From Kitasatospora kifunensis (GTDB lineage Bacteria > Actinomycetota > Actinomycetes > Streptomycetales > Streptomycetaceae), in NCBI RefSeq assembly GCF_014203855.1, contig NZ_JACHJV010000001.1, positions 4,092,001 to 4,156,000 of the forward strand: 64,000 bases of DNA. The letters are read 5' to 3'. Under the pieces are notes generated by a model. That model made no database searches. It saw nothing but the letters and a program-made list of their open reading frames with translations, and was not told the DNA's origin. This document shows positions 20,714 to 31,924 of the stretch, in pieces. The position numbers and the translations under genes are program-made. Within the stretch, counting starts at the first letter, position 1; the number at the start of each line of letters is the position of its first letter.

Positions 20714-22009
20714 CTACCACTTGGACCAGTCCAGGCTCCAGCCGCTCAGCCCGTTGTCCGGCTGGACCTGCTGGCCCACCGAGTTCTTCACGATCACCAC
20801 GTCGCCGACCATCGCGTCCGCGAAGAACTTGCCCGCCACCGAGCTGTCGTCGCCCTGGTCGGTGTCCGGCAGGCCGATGCAGCCGTGGCTGATGTTGGAG
20901 TTGCCGGCGGCCTCGACGGCGGCGGGGTTGCCGTGGACGTAGGAGCCGGTGTCGGTGATCTTCATGCCGTGCGGCTCGTAGACGTCGTACGGGTCGCCCT
21001 TGATGGTGGTGGTCTTCGAGTCCATGTGGACCATCCGCTCCTTCTGGAAGATCACCATGGTGCCGTTCCACGAGGGGTTGACGTCCGAGCCCGCGGTCAC
21101 CTTGATGGTCTGCGGCGCGGCGCCGTCCTTCTGGACGGTCATCAGGTGCTTGGCGGCGTCCACCGTGCTGATCTTCGAGCGGCCGATGGTGAAGGACTCG
21201 TCCCGGTCCCCGGTGCCGTAGACGCCGGGGGCGAGCTCCACGTTCGAGGTGCGGTAGTGCACCGTCACCTTGGTCCCGGGCTTCCAGTAGCTCTCCGGAC
21301 GCAGGTCCAGCCGGTTGTAGCCGAACCAGTGCCCCTTGACCTGGGTGCCGTCCGAGGCCTCCACGGTGATCGCCTTCTCGGCGGCCGCCGTGTCCTTGAC
21401 CGCCACCGGGAACTCGATGCTGATGATCATGCCGACGCCGTAGGTCGGGTTGTTGTCGGCGAGGTTGTCCTTGGGACGATCCGTCTTCCCCGGGGTGAGC
21501 GTGGTGAAGGCGCTGGTCGTGGTGGTCGGCACGCCGTCCGCGTCGACGGCCTTCGCGCTCACCTGGTACGCCGTCCCCACGGCCAGGCCGGCCGAGGGTG
21601 CCCAGCTCAGCCCGTCGGCGGCGAGGGCGCCGTCGACCGTCTTGCCGTTCGGGCCGGTCACCGCCACCGTGGTCAGCTTGCCGCTGGCGACGGTGACCTT
21701 CAGTGCGCCGTTGGGCGCCACGTTCTGGGTGCCGTCCTTGGGCTCCACGTCCACGACCGCGGCCGAGGGCTTGGCGGTGGGGCTGTTGGCTGCCGCGGCG
21801 GCCGGCGCGTTCTGGCCCCCTGCGCTGGGCGCCCCGGCGGCCTTGCCGCCGCCACTGCCGCCGCTGTCGGGCCCGCAGGCCGCGGTGAGCAGCAGGGCGC
21901 CGCCCAGCAGCAGCGCCGCCGCGGCCCGGCGGCCCGCCCGGCCGGTCCGTTGCCAAGACCCGTCGCCGGTCGCCCGTCCGCCCGTGGACCCTATTCGCAT
22001 CGACCGCAT
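20714..22009 (-). CDS. Lipoprotein L,D-transpeptidase (Ig-like plus YkuD domains)
   Basis: Forms 3-3 cross-links in peptidoglycan outside the membrane. 431 aa. A Tat/Sec-style signal ends in the lipobox LLTAACG (Cys at about residue 45), so it is membrane-anchored. A Gly/Ala-rich spacer, two Ig-like domains (residues about 85-270) and the YkuD catalytic domain follow. The catalytic motif is HGN then SHGCIGLPD, with the nucleophilic Cys. The C-terminal tail GWSLDWSKW is typical of actinobacterial LDTs. An in-frame GTG or ATG a few codons downstream could also be used. Confidence 0.93.
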   Translation of the reverse strand: MRSMRIGSTGGRATGDGSWQRTGRAGRRAAAALLLGGALLLTAACGPDSGGSGGGKAAGAPSAGGQNAPAAAAANSPTAKPSAAVVDVEPKDGTQNVAPNGALKVTVASGKLTTVAVTGPNGKTVDGALAADGLSWAPSAGLAVGTAYQVSAKAVDADGVPTTTTSAFTTLTPGKTDRPKDNLADNNPTYGVGMIISIEFPVAVKDTAAAEKAITVEASDGTQVKGHWFGYNRLDLRPESYWKPGTKVTVHYRTSNVELAPGVYGTGDRDESFTIGRSKISTVDAAKHLMTVQKDGAAPQTIKVTAGSDVNPSWNGTMVIFQKERMVHMDSKTTTIKGDPYDVYEPHGMKITDTGSYVHGNPAAVEAAGNSNISHGCIGLPDTDQGDDSSVAGKFFADAMVGDVVIVKNSVGQQVQPDNGLSGWSLDWSKW

Positions 22010-22240
22010 CGCACGTCTCCCCTGTCGTCTGTTCGGCTCTGGCTGTGTGAGCCGGGCTTCCCTGGCGACCGGGGTAATGATCGGCTCGGTCTATCTGACG
22101 CTCTGTGGGGCCGAAAAGGGCGCTAAGAAAGTGCGACTGTCACAGAATCAGGACATTAGAAGGGTCTATCGTACAAAGACGGAGTTCGGGGGCCGGGTCC
22201 AAGGGGGAGCGGGGGACGGGGTGTACGGCTGCGTCGCCGC

Positions 22241-23401
22241 TCAGAGCCGGCGCAGGCGTGTCACCGCCTCCTGCAGGACCTCGTCCTTCTTGCAGAACGT
22301 GAAGCGGACCAGCGAGCGGCCGGCGTCGGTGTTGTCGTAGAAGACCACGTTGGGGATCGCGACGACGCCGCAGCGCTCGGGCAGGGAGCGGCAGAACTCG
22401 ATGCCGTCCTTCTCGCCGAGCGGGGTGATGTCGGTGGTGATGAAGTACGTGCCCGCCGGCTCGAAGACGCCGAAGCCCGCCGCCGACAGCCCCTCGGCGA
22501 GCAGGTCGCGCTTGCGGCGCAGGTCGCTGCGGAAGTCCTCGAAGTAGCTGTCGGGCAGGCGCAGGGCCTCGGCAACGGCGTACTGGAACGGGCCCGCGCT
22601 GACGTACGTCAGGTACTGCTTCGCCGTGCGCACGGCGGCGACCAGCTCCGGGGCCGCGGTGACCCAGCCGACCTTCCACCCCGTGAAGGAGAAGGTCTTG
22701 CCCGCCGAGGAGATCGAGACGGTGCGCTCGCGCATGCCCGGCAGGGCGGCGATGGGGTGGTGGGCGCCGGTGAAGACGAGGTGTTCGTAGACCTCGTCGG
22801 TGATGACCAACAGGTCGTGCTCGACGGCGAGTTCGGCGATGCGGGAGAGCTCGTCCGGGTTCAGGACGGTGCCGGTGGGGTTGTGCGGGGTGTTGAGCAG
22901 CAGCAGCCGGGTGCGCGGGGTGATGAGTGAGCGCAGCTCGTCCAGATCGGGCCGGAAGGAGGGTTGACGCAGGGTCAGCGGTACGCGGACCGCGCCGGCC
23001 ATGGCGATGCAGGCGGCGTAGGAGTCGTAGAAGGGCTCGAAGGCGATCACCTCGTCGCCCGGTTCGAGCAGGGCGAGCAGGGCGGCGGCGATGGCCTCGG
23101 TGGCGCCGGCGGTGACCAGGACCTCGGTGTCGGGGTCGTAGGCGAGGCCGTAGCGGCGCTGCTGGTGTTCGGCGATCGCGGCGCGCAGCTCGGGGATGCC
23201 GGGGCCGGGTGGGTACTGGTTGCCGCGGCCGTTGAGGACGGCGTCGGCGGCGGCCTGGGCGATGGAGCGCGGGCCGTCGGTGTCGGGAAAGCCCTGGCCG
23301 AGGTTGATCGAACCGGTGGCGGTGGCCAGCGCGGACATCTCCGCGAAGATCGTCGTACCCATCCCCGCCAACCGGCGGTTCAGCAGTGGCCTCGCGCTCA
23401 T
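22241..23401 (-). CDS. Pyridoxal-phosphate aminotransferase, class I/II
   Basis: 386 aa, fold type I aminotransferase. The PLP lysine lies in SSAGKTFSFTGWKVGW, with NTPHNPTG (Asn contact to PLP) and DEVYEHLVF upstream and a C-terminal substrate Arg in LVRFTFCKK. The MSALATATGSINLGQGFPDTDGP N-terminus is of the kynurenine/methionine aminotransferase (YbdL/DapC-like) group. It could act in methionine or diaminopimelate metabolism; the sequence does not decide. Monocistronic. Confidence 0.9.
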   Translation of the reverse strand: MSARPLLNRRLAGMGTTIFAEMSALATATGSINLGQGFPDTDGPRSIAQAAADAVLNGRGNQYPPGPGIPELRAAIAEHQQRRYGLAYDPDTEVLVTAGATEAIAAALLALLEPGDEVIAFEPFYDSYAACIAMAGAVRVPLTLRQPSFRPDLDELRSLITPRTRLLLLNTPHNPTGTVLNPDELSRIAELAVEHDLLVITDEVYEHLVFTGAHHPIAALPGMRERTVSISSAGKTFSFTGWKVGWVTAAPELVAAVRTAKQYLTYVSAGPFQYAVAEALRLPDSYFEDFRSDLRRKRDLLAEGLSAAGFGVFEPAGTYFITTDITPLGEKDGIEFCRSLPERCGVVAIPNVVFYDNTDAGRSLVRFTFCKKDEVLQEAVTRLRRL

Positions 23402-23498
23402 CTGGGCTCCTCACGCCTCGTGGTCGTGGCCCATCTTTCAGTGCGCGCGAGGTGGCGACAAGTACCCGCTTCCGGACAGTGGGCGTCCGGTTCGAAGA

Positions 23499-23550
23499 GG
23501 CCACGGCTTCGTCGAGGCCACGGCTTCGAAAACGCCACGGCTTCGAAAAC
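23499..23550. repeat. Three copies of a 17-bp tandem repeat
   Basis: The unit GCCACGGCTTCG plus 5 bases occurs three times in the gap between the aminotransferase start and the YbjN stop, just before a terminator. Confidence 0.75.
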
Positions 23551-23552
23551 GC

Positions 23553-23581
23553 CCCCGGCCCGCCACCAGGGCGGGCCGGGG
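23553..23581 (-). terminator. Terminator of the YbjN gene
   Basis: A perfect 12-bp stem CCCCGGCCCGCC with loop ACCAG lies downstream of the YbjN stop on the minus strand. Confidence 0.8.
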
Positions 23582-23609
23582 AGGAGCTCGTGCGGTGCGG
23601 GTGCGGGGC

Positions 23610-24161
23610 TCAGCCCTCGTCCTCGGGGGAGTCCTCGCCGCCCTCGCCCTCGACCTCCTGCTGCAGGCCGAGCCGCTCGACCATCCACTGCTCGAAGCCC
23701 ACGGCCGCCTGGGTCCAGTTGGCGGTGGTGTTGACGAAGTAGTCCAGGTTGACGCCGGTGCCGACGATCATCTGAGACTCGCCGATCAGCCGGACCACGC
23801 CGTCCTCGTGGGTGTGCGTGTAGACCTTGGGCCAGAGGGTCTCGCGGTTCCACTCGTCGATCAGGTCGAGGATCTCGCCCTTCTGCTCCAGCGGGTACGA
23901 GCGGTCGTAGAAGGAGCGGACCGCGAAGAGCTCCTTCTGCTCGCCACGGAACATGTAGTAGACCCGGAAGCCCTCCCAGGGGGCGGTGAGGTCGCCCTCC
24001 TCGTCCACCACGTGCTTGAGCTGCATCTGGTCGAGGAGCTGGGTCACCAGCTGCTGATCGGGGACCACGATCGGCGGCGGCCCGGCCGGCCGGTCGCCAC
24101 CACCGGGCTGGGGCGGCTGCGGCGCGCCGAAGAACGGGATCGACGACGGGTCAACGCTCAC
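23610..24161 (-). CDS. YbjN domain-containing protein
   Basis: 183 aa from GTG at 24161, which has GAAGGGA upstream; an ATG at 24227 would add a weak head. The YbjN/CesT-like chaperone-type fold is recognised by VTQLLDQMQLKHVVDEEGDL, FRGEQKELFAVRSFYDRSY and WNRETLWPKVYTHTHEDG. The Pro-rich N-terminus and acidic tail (EGEGGEDSPEDEG) are unstructured. Cytoplasmic. Function unknown; this family is sometimes linked to type VII-like or regulatory chaperoning, which is inference only. Confidence 0.85.
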   Translation of the reverse strand: MSVDPSSIPFFGAPQPPQPGGGDRPAGPPPIVVPDQQLVTQLLDQMQLKHVVDEEGDLTAPWEGFRVYYMFRGEQKELFAVRSFYDRSYPLEQKGEILDLIDEWNRETLWPKVYTHTHEDGVVRLIGESQMIVGTGVNLDYFVNTTANWTQAAVGFEQWMVERLGLQQEVEGEGGEDSPEDEG

Positions 24162-24344
24162 GGGAGGTCCCTTCAACAGTGCACGAGGGTGGCTGGGTGA
24201 TCTGGGGCCGCCCTTCCATGTCTCCATCCTGCCTCATCCAGGGCCCCGGGCACAGGCCGTCCGGGGCCCTGAGCAGCTCCAGGCCGCCCCCGAGCAGGCC
24301 GGGGCAGCCCGCAGCGGCCCGGGGCAGCCCCGAGCGGTGGCCGG

Positions 24345-26957
<2,613 letters not shown>

Positions 26958-27087
26958 TGGTCCGTGCTCCTCCTGCGTAGTTGATGACGTCGGGTCGATG
27001 GCGTCGGGTCGATGGCGGTGTGCCGGTGAGCGGTGTGCCGGTGAGCGATATGTCGGCGCTGCTGATGGTAGCTGGACTGTCAGCTAA

Positions 27088-27108
27088 GTTGAGTCTAACG
27101 CGCTCAGG
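27088..27108 (-). promoter_or_regulatory. HspR (HAIR) operator upstream of clpB
   Basis: GTTGAGT-N7-GCTCAGG matches the known HspR consensus CTTGAGT-N7-ACTCAAG at 11 of 14 positions. It lies about 130 bp above the clpB start and overlaps the last codon and stop of the LysR gene. Confidence 0.7.
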
Positions 27109-28006
27109 TTTTCTTGGTAAACCCCAGCAGCTCGCGAGCCGGGCCGGTGGGACGCTGCCCAGTGGGCCAGACGGCGCGCAGCGGGCGGTGCAGGTCCAGG
27201 TCGGCCAGGGCGACCTCGACCAGCCGGTGGGTGGCGATCTCCTCGGCCACCGCCAGCTCGCTCAGGCAGACCGGTCCGGCGCCGGTCATCGCGGCTGCTT
27301 TGAGGGCCGTGCTGGAGTCCAGTTCGAGCAGCGCGGTGGCCCGCACCCCGCGGTCGGCCAGCGCGCGGTCCAGCACCTCGCGGGTGCCGGAGCCCGGTTC
27401 GCGCAGCACCAGCGGGGTGGCGGCCAGCTCGGCGCCGGTGACCGGGGCGCGGCGCCGGGCCCAGGGGTGGCCGGGGGAGACGACGACCACCAGGCGGTCG
27501 GCGGCCACCACCGTGCCGGTCAGTCCGGCCGGCGTGCGCGACCCTTCGACGAAGCCGAGGTCGGCTTCGCCGGCCAGCAGCCGCTCGGCCACCGTGGCGG
27601 AGTTGGCGGTCCGCAGGGTGACCGCGGTCTGCGGGCGGGCCGCGGCCAGCGCGAGCAGCCAGCCGGGCATCAGGTACTCGGCGACCGTGAGGCTGGCCAC
27701 CACCCGCAGCCGGGCGTCCCGGTGCTCGCGCAGCGCCGAGATCCCGGCGTCCAGTGCCTCGGCGGCCTCCATCACCTGGCGGGCCCACTCCACCACCATC
27801 AGCCCGGCGGCGGTGGGCCGCGACCCGCGCGGTGAGCGTTCGAGCAGCGGGACGCCGAGTTGGCGCTCCATGCCCTTGATCCGCGCGCTGGCGGCCGGCT
27901 GGCTGATGCCCAGCTCGGCCGCCGCCCGGCCCACGCTGCCGTGCCGGGCCACCGCGAGCAGCAGCTCCAGGGCGCTGAGTTCGGGGACCCGGTGCGAGAG
28001 AGTCAT
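27104..28006 (-). CDS. LysR family transcriptional regulator
   Basis: 300 aa. The N-terminal winged HTH (LELLLAVARHGSVGRAAAELGISQPAASARIKGMERQLG, residues about 12-46) is followed by a substrate-binding periplasmic-like domain with EYLMPGWLLAL and VVSPGHPWA. Divergent from the TDT transporter gene by 70 bp, the classic LysR arrangement, so it probably controls that transporter in response to its substrate or an intermediate. The 3' end overlaps the clpB HAIR box. Confidence 0.93.
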   Translation of the reverse strand: MTLSHRVPELSALELLLAVARHGSVGRAAAELGISQPAASARIKGMERQLGVPLLERSPRGSRPTAAGLMVVEWARQVMEAAEALDAGISALREHRDARLRVVASLTVAEYLMPGWLLALAAARPQTAVTLRTANSATVAERLLAGEADLGFVEGSRTPAGLTGTVVAADRLVVVVSPGHPWARRRAPVTGAELAATPLVLREPGSGTREVLDRALADRGVRATALLELDSSTALKAAAMTGAGPVCLSELAVAEEIATHRLVEVALADLDLHRPLRAVWPTGQRPTGPARELLGFTKKT

Positions 28007-28076
28007 AGGTCCAGGTTATGTCCACATAGAGCGAGCACGGCTACCGGCCCACTCGGGGGCGGCGCAGGGTGGAGTC

Positions 28077-29237
28077 ATGGCTACCGTCACCGTCGAACCC
28101 GCACAGAGCAGCGCCCCAAGCAGCGCCCCTGCCACCGTCACCGCTGCCGCTGCTACCGCCACCACCGGCCGAGCGCGCTGGGACCTCGGGCAGCTCGGGC
28201 CGAACTGGTACGCCGCCGTGATGGGCACCGCGATCGTGGCCAACGGCGCTGTGGCACTGCCCTACCGGGTGCCGGGCCGCACCGTCTTCGCCGAGGCCGT
28301 CTGGGCGCTGGCGCTGGCCGCGCTGCTCGCCCTGGTGGCGGCCCGGCTGGTGCACCTGAGCCGGCACCGGGCGGCCGCCCGCGAGCAGCTGCTGGAGAAC
28401 CCGGCCACCGCCGTCTTCTACGGCTGCCCGCCGATGGCACTGCTCGCCGTCGGCTACGGCACCCTGGCCGTCGGCAGCCGGCTGATCGGCACCGGCCCGG
28501 CGGCGGCGCTCGACCTGGTGCTCTGGAGCCTCGGCACCCTCTACGCCGTGCTGGTGGCGGCCGGCATCCCCTATCTGATGGTCACCCGGCACGAGCTGTC
28601 CGCGCTGCGCGCCAATCCGACCTGGCTGCTGCCGGTGGTCGCCCCGATGGTGTCGGCCGCGCTCGGCCCCGTGCTGCTGCCGCACCTGCCGGCCGCGCTG
28701 CGCCCCGGGCTGTTCTACGGCTGCTACGCGCTCTTCGGGGCCAGCCTGCTGGCCACCCTGGTGCTGCTGCCGGTGGTCTTCGCCGGCCTGGTGCACAGCA
28801 AGCTGCCGATGGTGGTGCTGACCCCCACGCTCTTCCTGGTGCTGGGGCCGCTGGGGCAGTCCACCACCGCCGTCAACAACCTGGCCGACGCGGCCCACGC
28901 GGTGGCACCGCGACTGGCCGGGGCCGCGTTCGCCCTCGCGGTGCTCTACGGGGTGGCGATGATCGGCTTCGCACTGCTCTGGCTGCTGGTCGCGGGCGCC
29001 GCCAACCTGCGGGCGCTGGTGCGTCAGCGGATGCCGTTCGCGCTGACCTGGTGGGCGTTCACCTTCCCGGTCGGGACCTGCGTGACCGGCGCGGCCGGTC
29101 TGGCCAGGCACACCGGTCTGGCCGGCTTCGGCTGGCTGGCGGTGGCGCTGTACGCACTGCTGCTGGTGGCCTGGGCGGTGGCCGGGGTTCGGACGGTGGC
29201 GGCGCTGGCGGGCGGCCGGCTGCTGCGGGCGGCGTGA
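28077..29237 (+). CDS. TDT family (tellurite-resistance/dicarboxylate) transporter
   Basis: 386 aa from ATG at 28077 with GGAG just upstream. About ten hydrophobic helices are spaced as in the C4-dicarboxylate transporter/malic acid transport family (TehA/Mae1/SsuE-like): LGPNWYAAVMGTAIVANG is the first, and PTWLLPVVAPMVSAALGP is characteristic. The Ala/Thr/Ser-rich N-terminal 40 residues are disordered. The ion cannot be fixed; a sulfite, dicarboxylate or tellurite-like substrate is possible. The start lies 70 bp from the divergent LysR gene. Confidence 0.88.
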   Translation: MATVTVEPAQSSAPSSAPATVTAAAATATTGRARWDLGQLGPNWYAAVMGTAIVANGAVALPYRVPGRTVFAEAVWALALAALLALVAARLVHLSRHRAAAREQLLENPATAVFYGCPPMALLAVGYGTLAVGSRLIGTGPAAALDLVLWSLGTLYAVLVAAGIPYLMVTRHELSALRANPTWLLPVVAPMVSAALGPVLLPHLPAALRPGLFYGCYALFGASLLATLVLLPVVFAGLVHSKLPMVVLTPTLFLVLGPLGQSTTAVNNLADAAHAVAPRLAGAAFALAVLYGVAMIGFALLWLLVAGAANLRALVRQRMPFALTWWAFTFPVGTCVTGAAGLARHTGLAGFGWLAVALYALLLVAWAVAGVRTVAALAGGRLLRAA

Positions 29238-29291
29238 GCGGGGCCGACGTCGACGGGCCGTCAACCGCCCGCACCCCGGCTACCGAGCCCG

Positions 29292-29324
29292 GGGCCTGTC
29301 CGGCGAGAGCCGCCGGACAGGCCC
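29292..29324 (+). terminator. Terminator after the TDT transporter
   Basis: A 14-bp perfect stem GGGCCTGTCCGGCG with a 5-nt loop lies 55 bases after the stop. Confidence 0.8.
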
Positions 29325-29432
29325 TGGGCGCCGTCGCACCAGCGGGACCCGACTGGCAGGATGGCGGCGAACAGTCAACTGGTAGCGGCACGCTGACGCA
29401 CCAAGGGTGCCGACGGCAGGGGAGTGGTGCGG

Positions 29433-30452
29433 ATGTCGCGGGCGGAGCCCGGCTTCCTGCCGGAGGACCTGGTGCTCGACCTCGCCGCCCGGGACCTCTA
29501 CCTGTCGGTGGTCGCCCAGGGTGGCTGGGTGAAGTCCGCCGAGGTGCGCTCGCAGGACCGCCCCGCGCTGGTCCGGCTGCTGGAACTCGGCCTGGTGCGC
29601 GGCCTGCCCGGTGGCGCCTTCTACTCCGCGATCAGCCCGCGCGCCTACCTCGGCCAGGCGGTCTGGGCGCTGCGCGAGCGGGCCGCCGGGCTGCTCCAGC
29701 AGGCCGAGGAAGTACCGGCGCTGCTGGACGACCTGGCCCAGGCCTACGATGCGGCACCGCGTCGGATCGAGTGCACCGGCACGGTGGAGACAGTCCAGGA
29801 CCGGGACAGCATCCGGCACCGGATCGCCCAGCTGGTCGCCGACGCCGAGACCGAGATCCTCACCGCGCAGCCCGGTGGCGACCGCCCGCCGGACCACCTG
29901 GCCTGGGCGATGGCCCAGGACGTCCCGTTCCTGCGCGGTGGCGGTGTGATGCGCACGCTGTACCAGCCGGTGGCCCGCACCGACCCCGCGACCAGCGCCT
30001 ACGCCGCCGCCGTCACCCCGTACGGGGCGCGGATCCGGGTGCTCGACGAGGACTTCCAGCGGATGCTGATCTTCGACCGGGCGGTCGCGGTGATCCCGGC
30101 CTCCGCCGACATGGGCAGTGCCGCCTTCGTCCGCGACCCCACCGCCATCGAGCTGCTGGTGGAGCTCTTCGAGCGGGACTGGCAGCGGGCTGAACGGGTG
30201 GCCTGGGGTGCGCCCCAGGCCACCCCGGACGGCGGCGTGGTGACCGACCGGATCGCCCGGCTGTTGGCGGGCGGCCTGAGCCGGCGTGGCATCGCGGCCC
30301 GCCTCGGCCTGAGCGAGCGCACCGTGGCCGCGCACCTGGCGCGGCTGCGTGAGGAGTACGACGCGGAGACGCTGTTCCAGCTGGGCTGGCTGATGCGTGG
30401 CGCGGGCGAGCGTGGCGCGGCGGCCCGGGGGAGGGCCGCCGGGCAGGGGTAG
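29433..30452 (+). CDS. TrmB/LuxR-like regulator A (first of four paralogs)
   Basis: 339 aa from ATG at 29433, AGGGGA 9 nt upstream. An N-terminal winged-helix-like region (residues about 15-75: LYLSVVAQGGWVKSAEV, LVRLLELGLVRG) precedes a helical stretch. A middle domain contains EILTAQPGG, TLYQPVARTDPATSAY and RMLIFDRAVAVIP. A C-terminal LuxR-type HTH (LGLSERTVAAHLARLREEYDAETLFQLGWLMR) ends the protein. No receiver or PAS domain is seen, so the signal is probably sensed by the middle domain, as in TrmB proteins. It shares this layout with genes at 31925, 33001 and 35422. The target is unknown. Confidence 0.85.
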   Translation: MSRAEPGFLPEDLVLDLAARDLYLSVVAQGGWVKSAEVRSQDRPALVRLLELGLVRGLPGGAFYSAISPRAYLGQAVWALRERAAGLLQQAEEVPALLDDLAQAYDAAPRRIECTGTVETVQDRDSIRHRIAQLVADAETEILTAQPGGDRPPDHLAWAMAQDVPFLRGGGVMRTLYQPVARTDPATSAYAAAVTPYGARIRVLDEDFQRMLIFDRAVAVIPASADMGSAAFVRDPTAIELLVELFERDWQRAERVAWGAPQATPDGGVVTDRIARLLAGGLSRRGIAARLGLSERTVAAHLARLREEYDAETLFQLGWLMRGAGERGAAARGRAAGQG

Positions 30453-30472
30453 GGCGGGGTAGGGCCGCCTGC

Positions 30473-30528
30473 GGATACGTCCGCGTGGGGATGCGTCCGC
30501 GTGGGGATGCGTCCGCGTTGGGATGCGT
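30473..30528. repeat. 16-bp tandem repeat, about three and a half copies
   Basis: The unit GGATGCGTCCGCGTGG occurs at 30473, 30489 and 30505 with one or two changes, then a partial copy. It lies in the gap between regulator A and the DsrE-like gene, together with GTACGGAGGCGTACGG-type repeats. Confidence 0.8.
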
Positions 30529-30812
30529 ATGGAGCGGATATGTCCAGAGGCGTACGGAGGCGTACGGCGGGCGTGCCCGCTGCACGATCACGCAGCTGCG
30601 GAAATGTGCAGCGGCTGGTGCCTTGCCGTGCGCTCGCCCAGGAGCCAGCCTGATTGTCGGACTACTATCTGCGGGCTCGCCTGCAGGTCGGTCTGATGGG
30701 CAGTCGGACAACCTGTCGGGGTGGCATACCGGGGGCATCGCGCGCAGTCGCGTGGTGCTGGTCCCTCCAAGGGGCCGGCCTCCTCGACGGGCAGAACGGG
30801 GAGGAGTACGCG

Positions 30813-31145
30813 ATGGGCAGGCGCTCGCATGTGCTGGTGGAGAGTCAGGCCGTCTGGGGCAAGCCGGGGGCGGACCGCTTCCTGCGCGAGGCGGTGACCC
30901 TGGCCGAGTCCGGTGACCGGGTGATCCTCTACCTGGTCGAGGACGGCGTCTTCGCCGCCGTCTCGGACGGTGTCCCCGAACTGGCCCGGCTGGTCGAGCT
31001 GGGCTCGGAGGTCTGGGCCGACGACCACTCGCTCACCCATCGCGCCCTGGTGGCGACCCGGCTGTCGCCGTACGTGCGGGTGAAGGGGGCCGAGGCGCTG
31101 GACGGCGCGGTGCGCGGCTCGAACGGGCGGGTCACGCTGCACTGA
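30813..31145 (+). CDS. DsrE-like sulfur-relay domain protein
   Basis: 110 aa from ATG at 30813, with GGGGAGGA upstream; in-frame codons further up are not family-like. The alpha/beta DsrE fold is suggested by HVLVESQAVWG, FLREAVTLAESGDRVILYLVEDGVF and LGSEVWADDHSL. The Cys that DsrE/TusD proteins use for persulfide carriage is not visible, so a sulfur-transfer role is doubtful; it may bind another ligand. It lies between regulator A and regulator B, on the same strand, so one gene system is plausible. Confidence 0.65.
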   Translation: MGRRSHVLVESQAVWGKPGADRFLREAVTLAESGDRVILYLVEDGVFAAVSDGVPELARLVELGSEVWADDHSLTHRALVATRLSPYVRVKGAEALDGAVRGSNGRVTLH

Positions 31146-31924
31146 ATCGGGGTGGCCGGGCGGGTCGTGCCGCCCGCTGCCGGGGCGCGTCGCGGAGCAT
31201 CCGCGGCGCGCCCCGGTGCGTCTGCGCGGGCCCGGACCGCGCCCGCGCGTAGACCGAACGTTCTCTCATCTTCCCAGCTCATGCCGTGTGTGAACGGAGC
31301 TTCACGGGTCGATTTTGCAAGTTCGTGCAGTTGCGGGAACTTGAAGCTGAAACAACCTTGTCCCCAGGTCCGCGCGCTGTGAGGCTGTGGATACGCCAAG
31401 CCGCCCGGGCAACCGCAGCCCGTCGGTGGTGACTCGTCCGTCCTCCTCGCACGGGGGCAGAGGTATCTGTGCGAAGAACCGGCGGACGCCGGGTGGTCCG
31501 CCATTTGTGGTGATGGCGACCAGACCCGGTACCAGCGAGGCGTTGCTGCTCCGCCTCGCTGGAAGCACCTCGGATTTGGCGTCCGTGAGGTGGATCCGCC
31601 CGGAGCGCAGGAGACTGCGCGTCCCTGGCTCCGGGCCGGATCCGCTGCCCCGAGCACCGGACTGTCCCGTACGGGGGCGGGCAGTCCGGCAGGTTGCCCC
31701 GCCCCGCCTGTGGCGGCTGTGGTCCGGGCTGCCCGCCGTTCGACCCGGGCAGGCTGTCGGCCGACCCCTGATGAGATGATGCGACCCGTGCGGTCGATCG
31801 ACGCTGCCGGTGCAGCGCGCGGGGTGGACGGGCTGGCCGAGGCCTCGGCGCAGCCGCAGAGCGCCGCCGTGCCACTGCCGAGCCTGGTTGCCGTCCGCTG
31901 TGGACCAGGACCGGGGGAGAGCAC
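31146..31924. other. 779-bp region without a convincing gene
   Basis: Open frames exist on both strands (for example 31302-31568 minus and 31387-31779 plus), but none has a ribosome-binding site with conserved-looking sequence. A perfect 6-bp inverted repeat, AAGTTC-N12-GAACTT, lies near 31318-31342. The last 146 bases carry the frame of a possible 49-codon leader (ATG at 31779) whose stop overlaps the regulator B start. Confidence 0.45.

Noticed and set aside
31387..31779. 130-codon plus-strand frame between DsrE-like and regulator B
   Set aside because: No ribosome site and no recognisable family; not supported as a gene.
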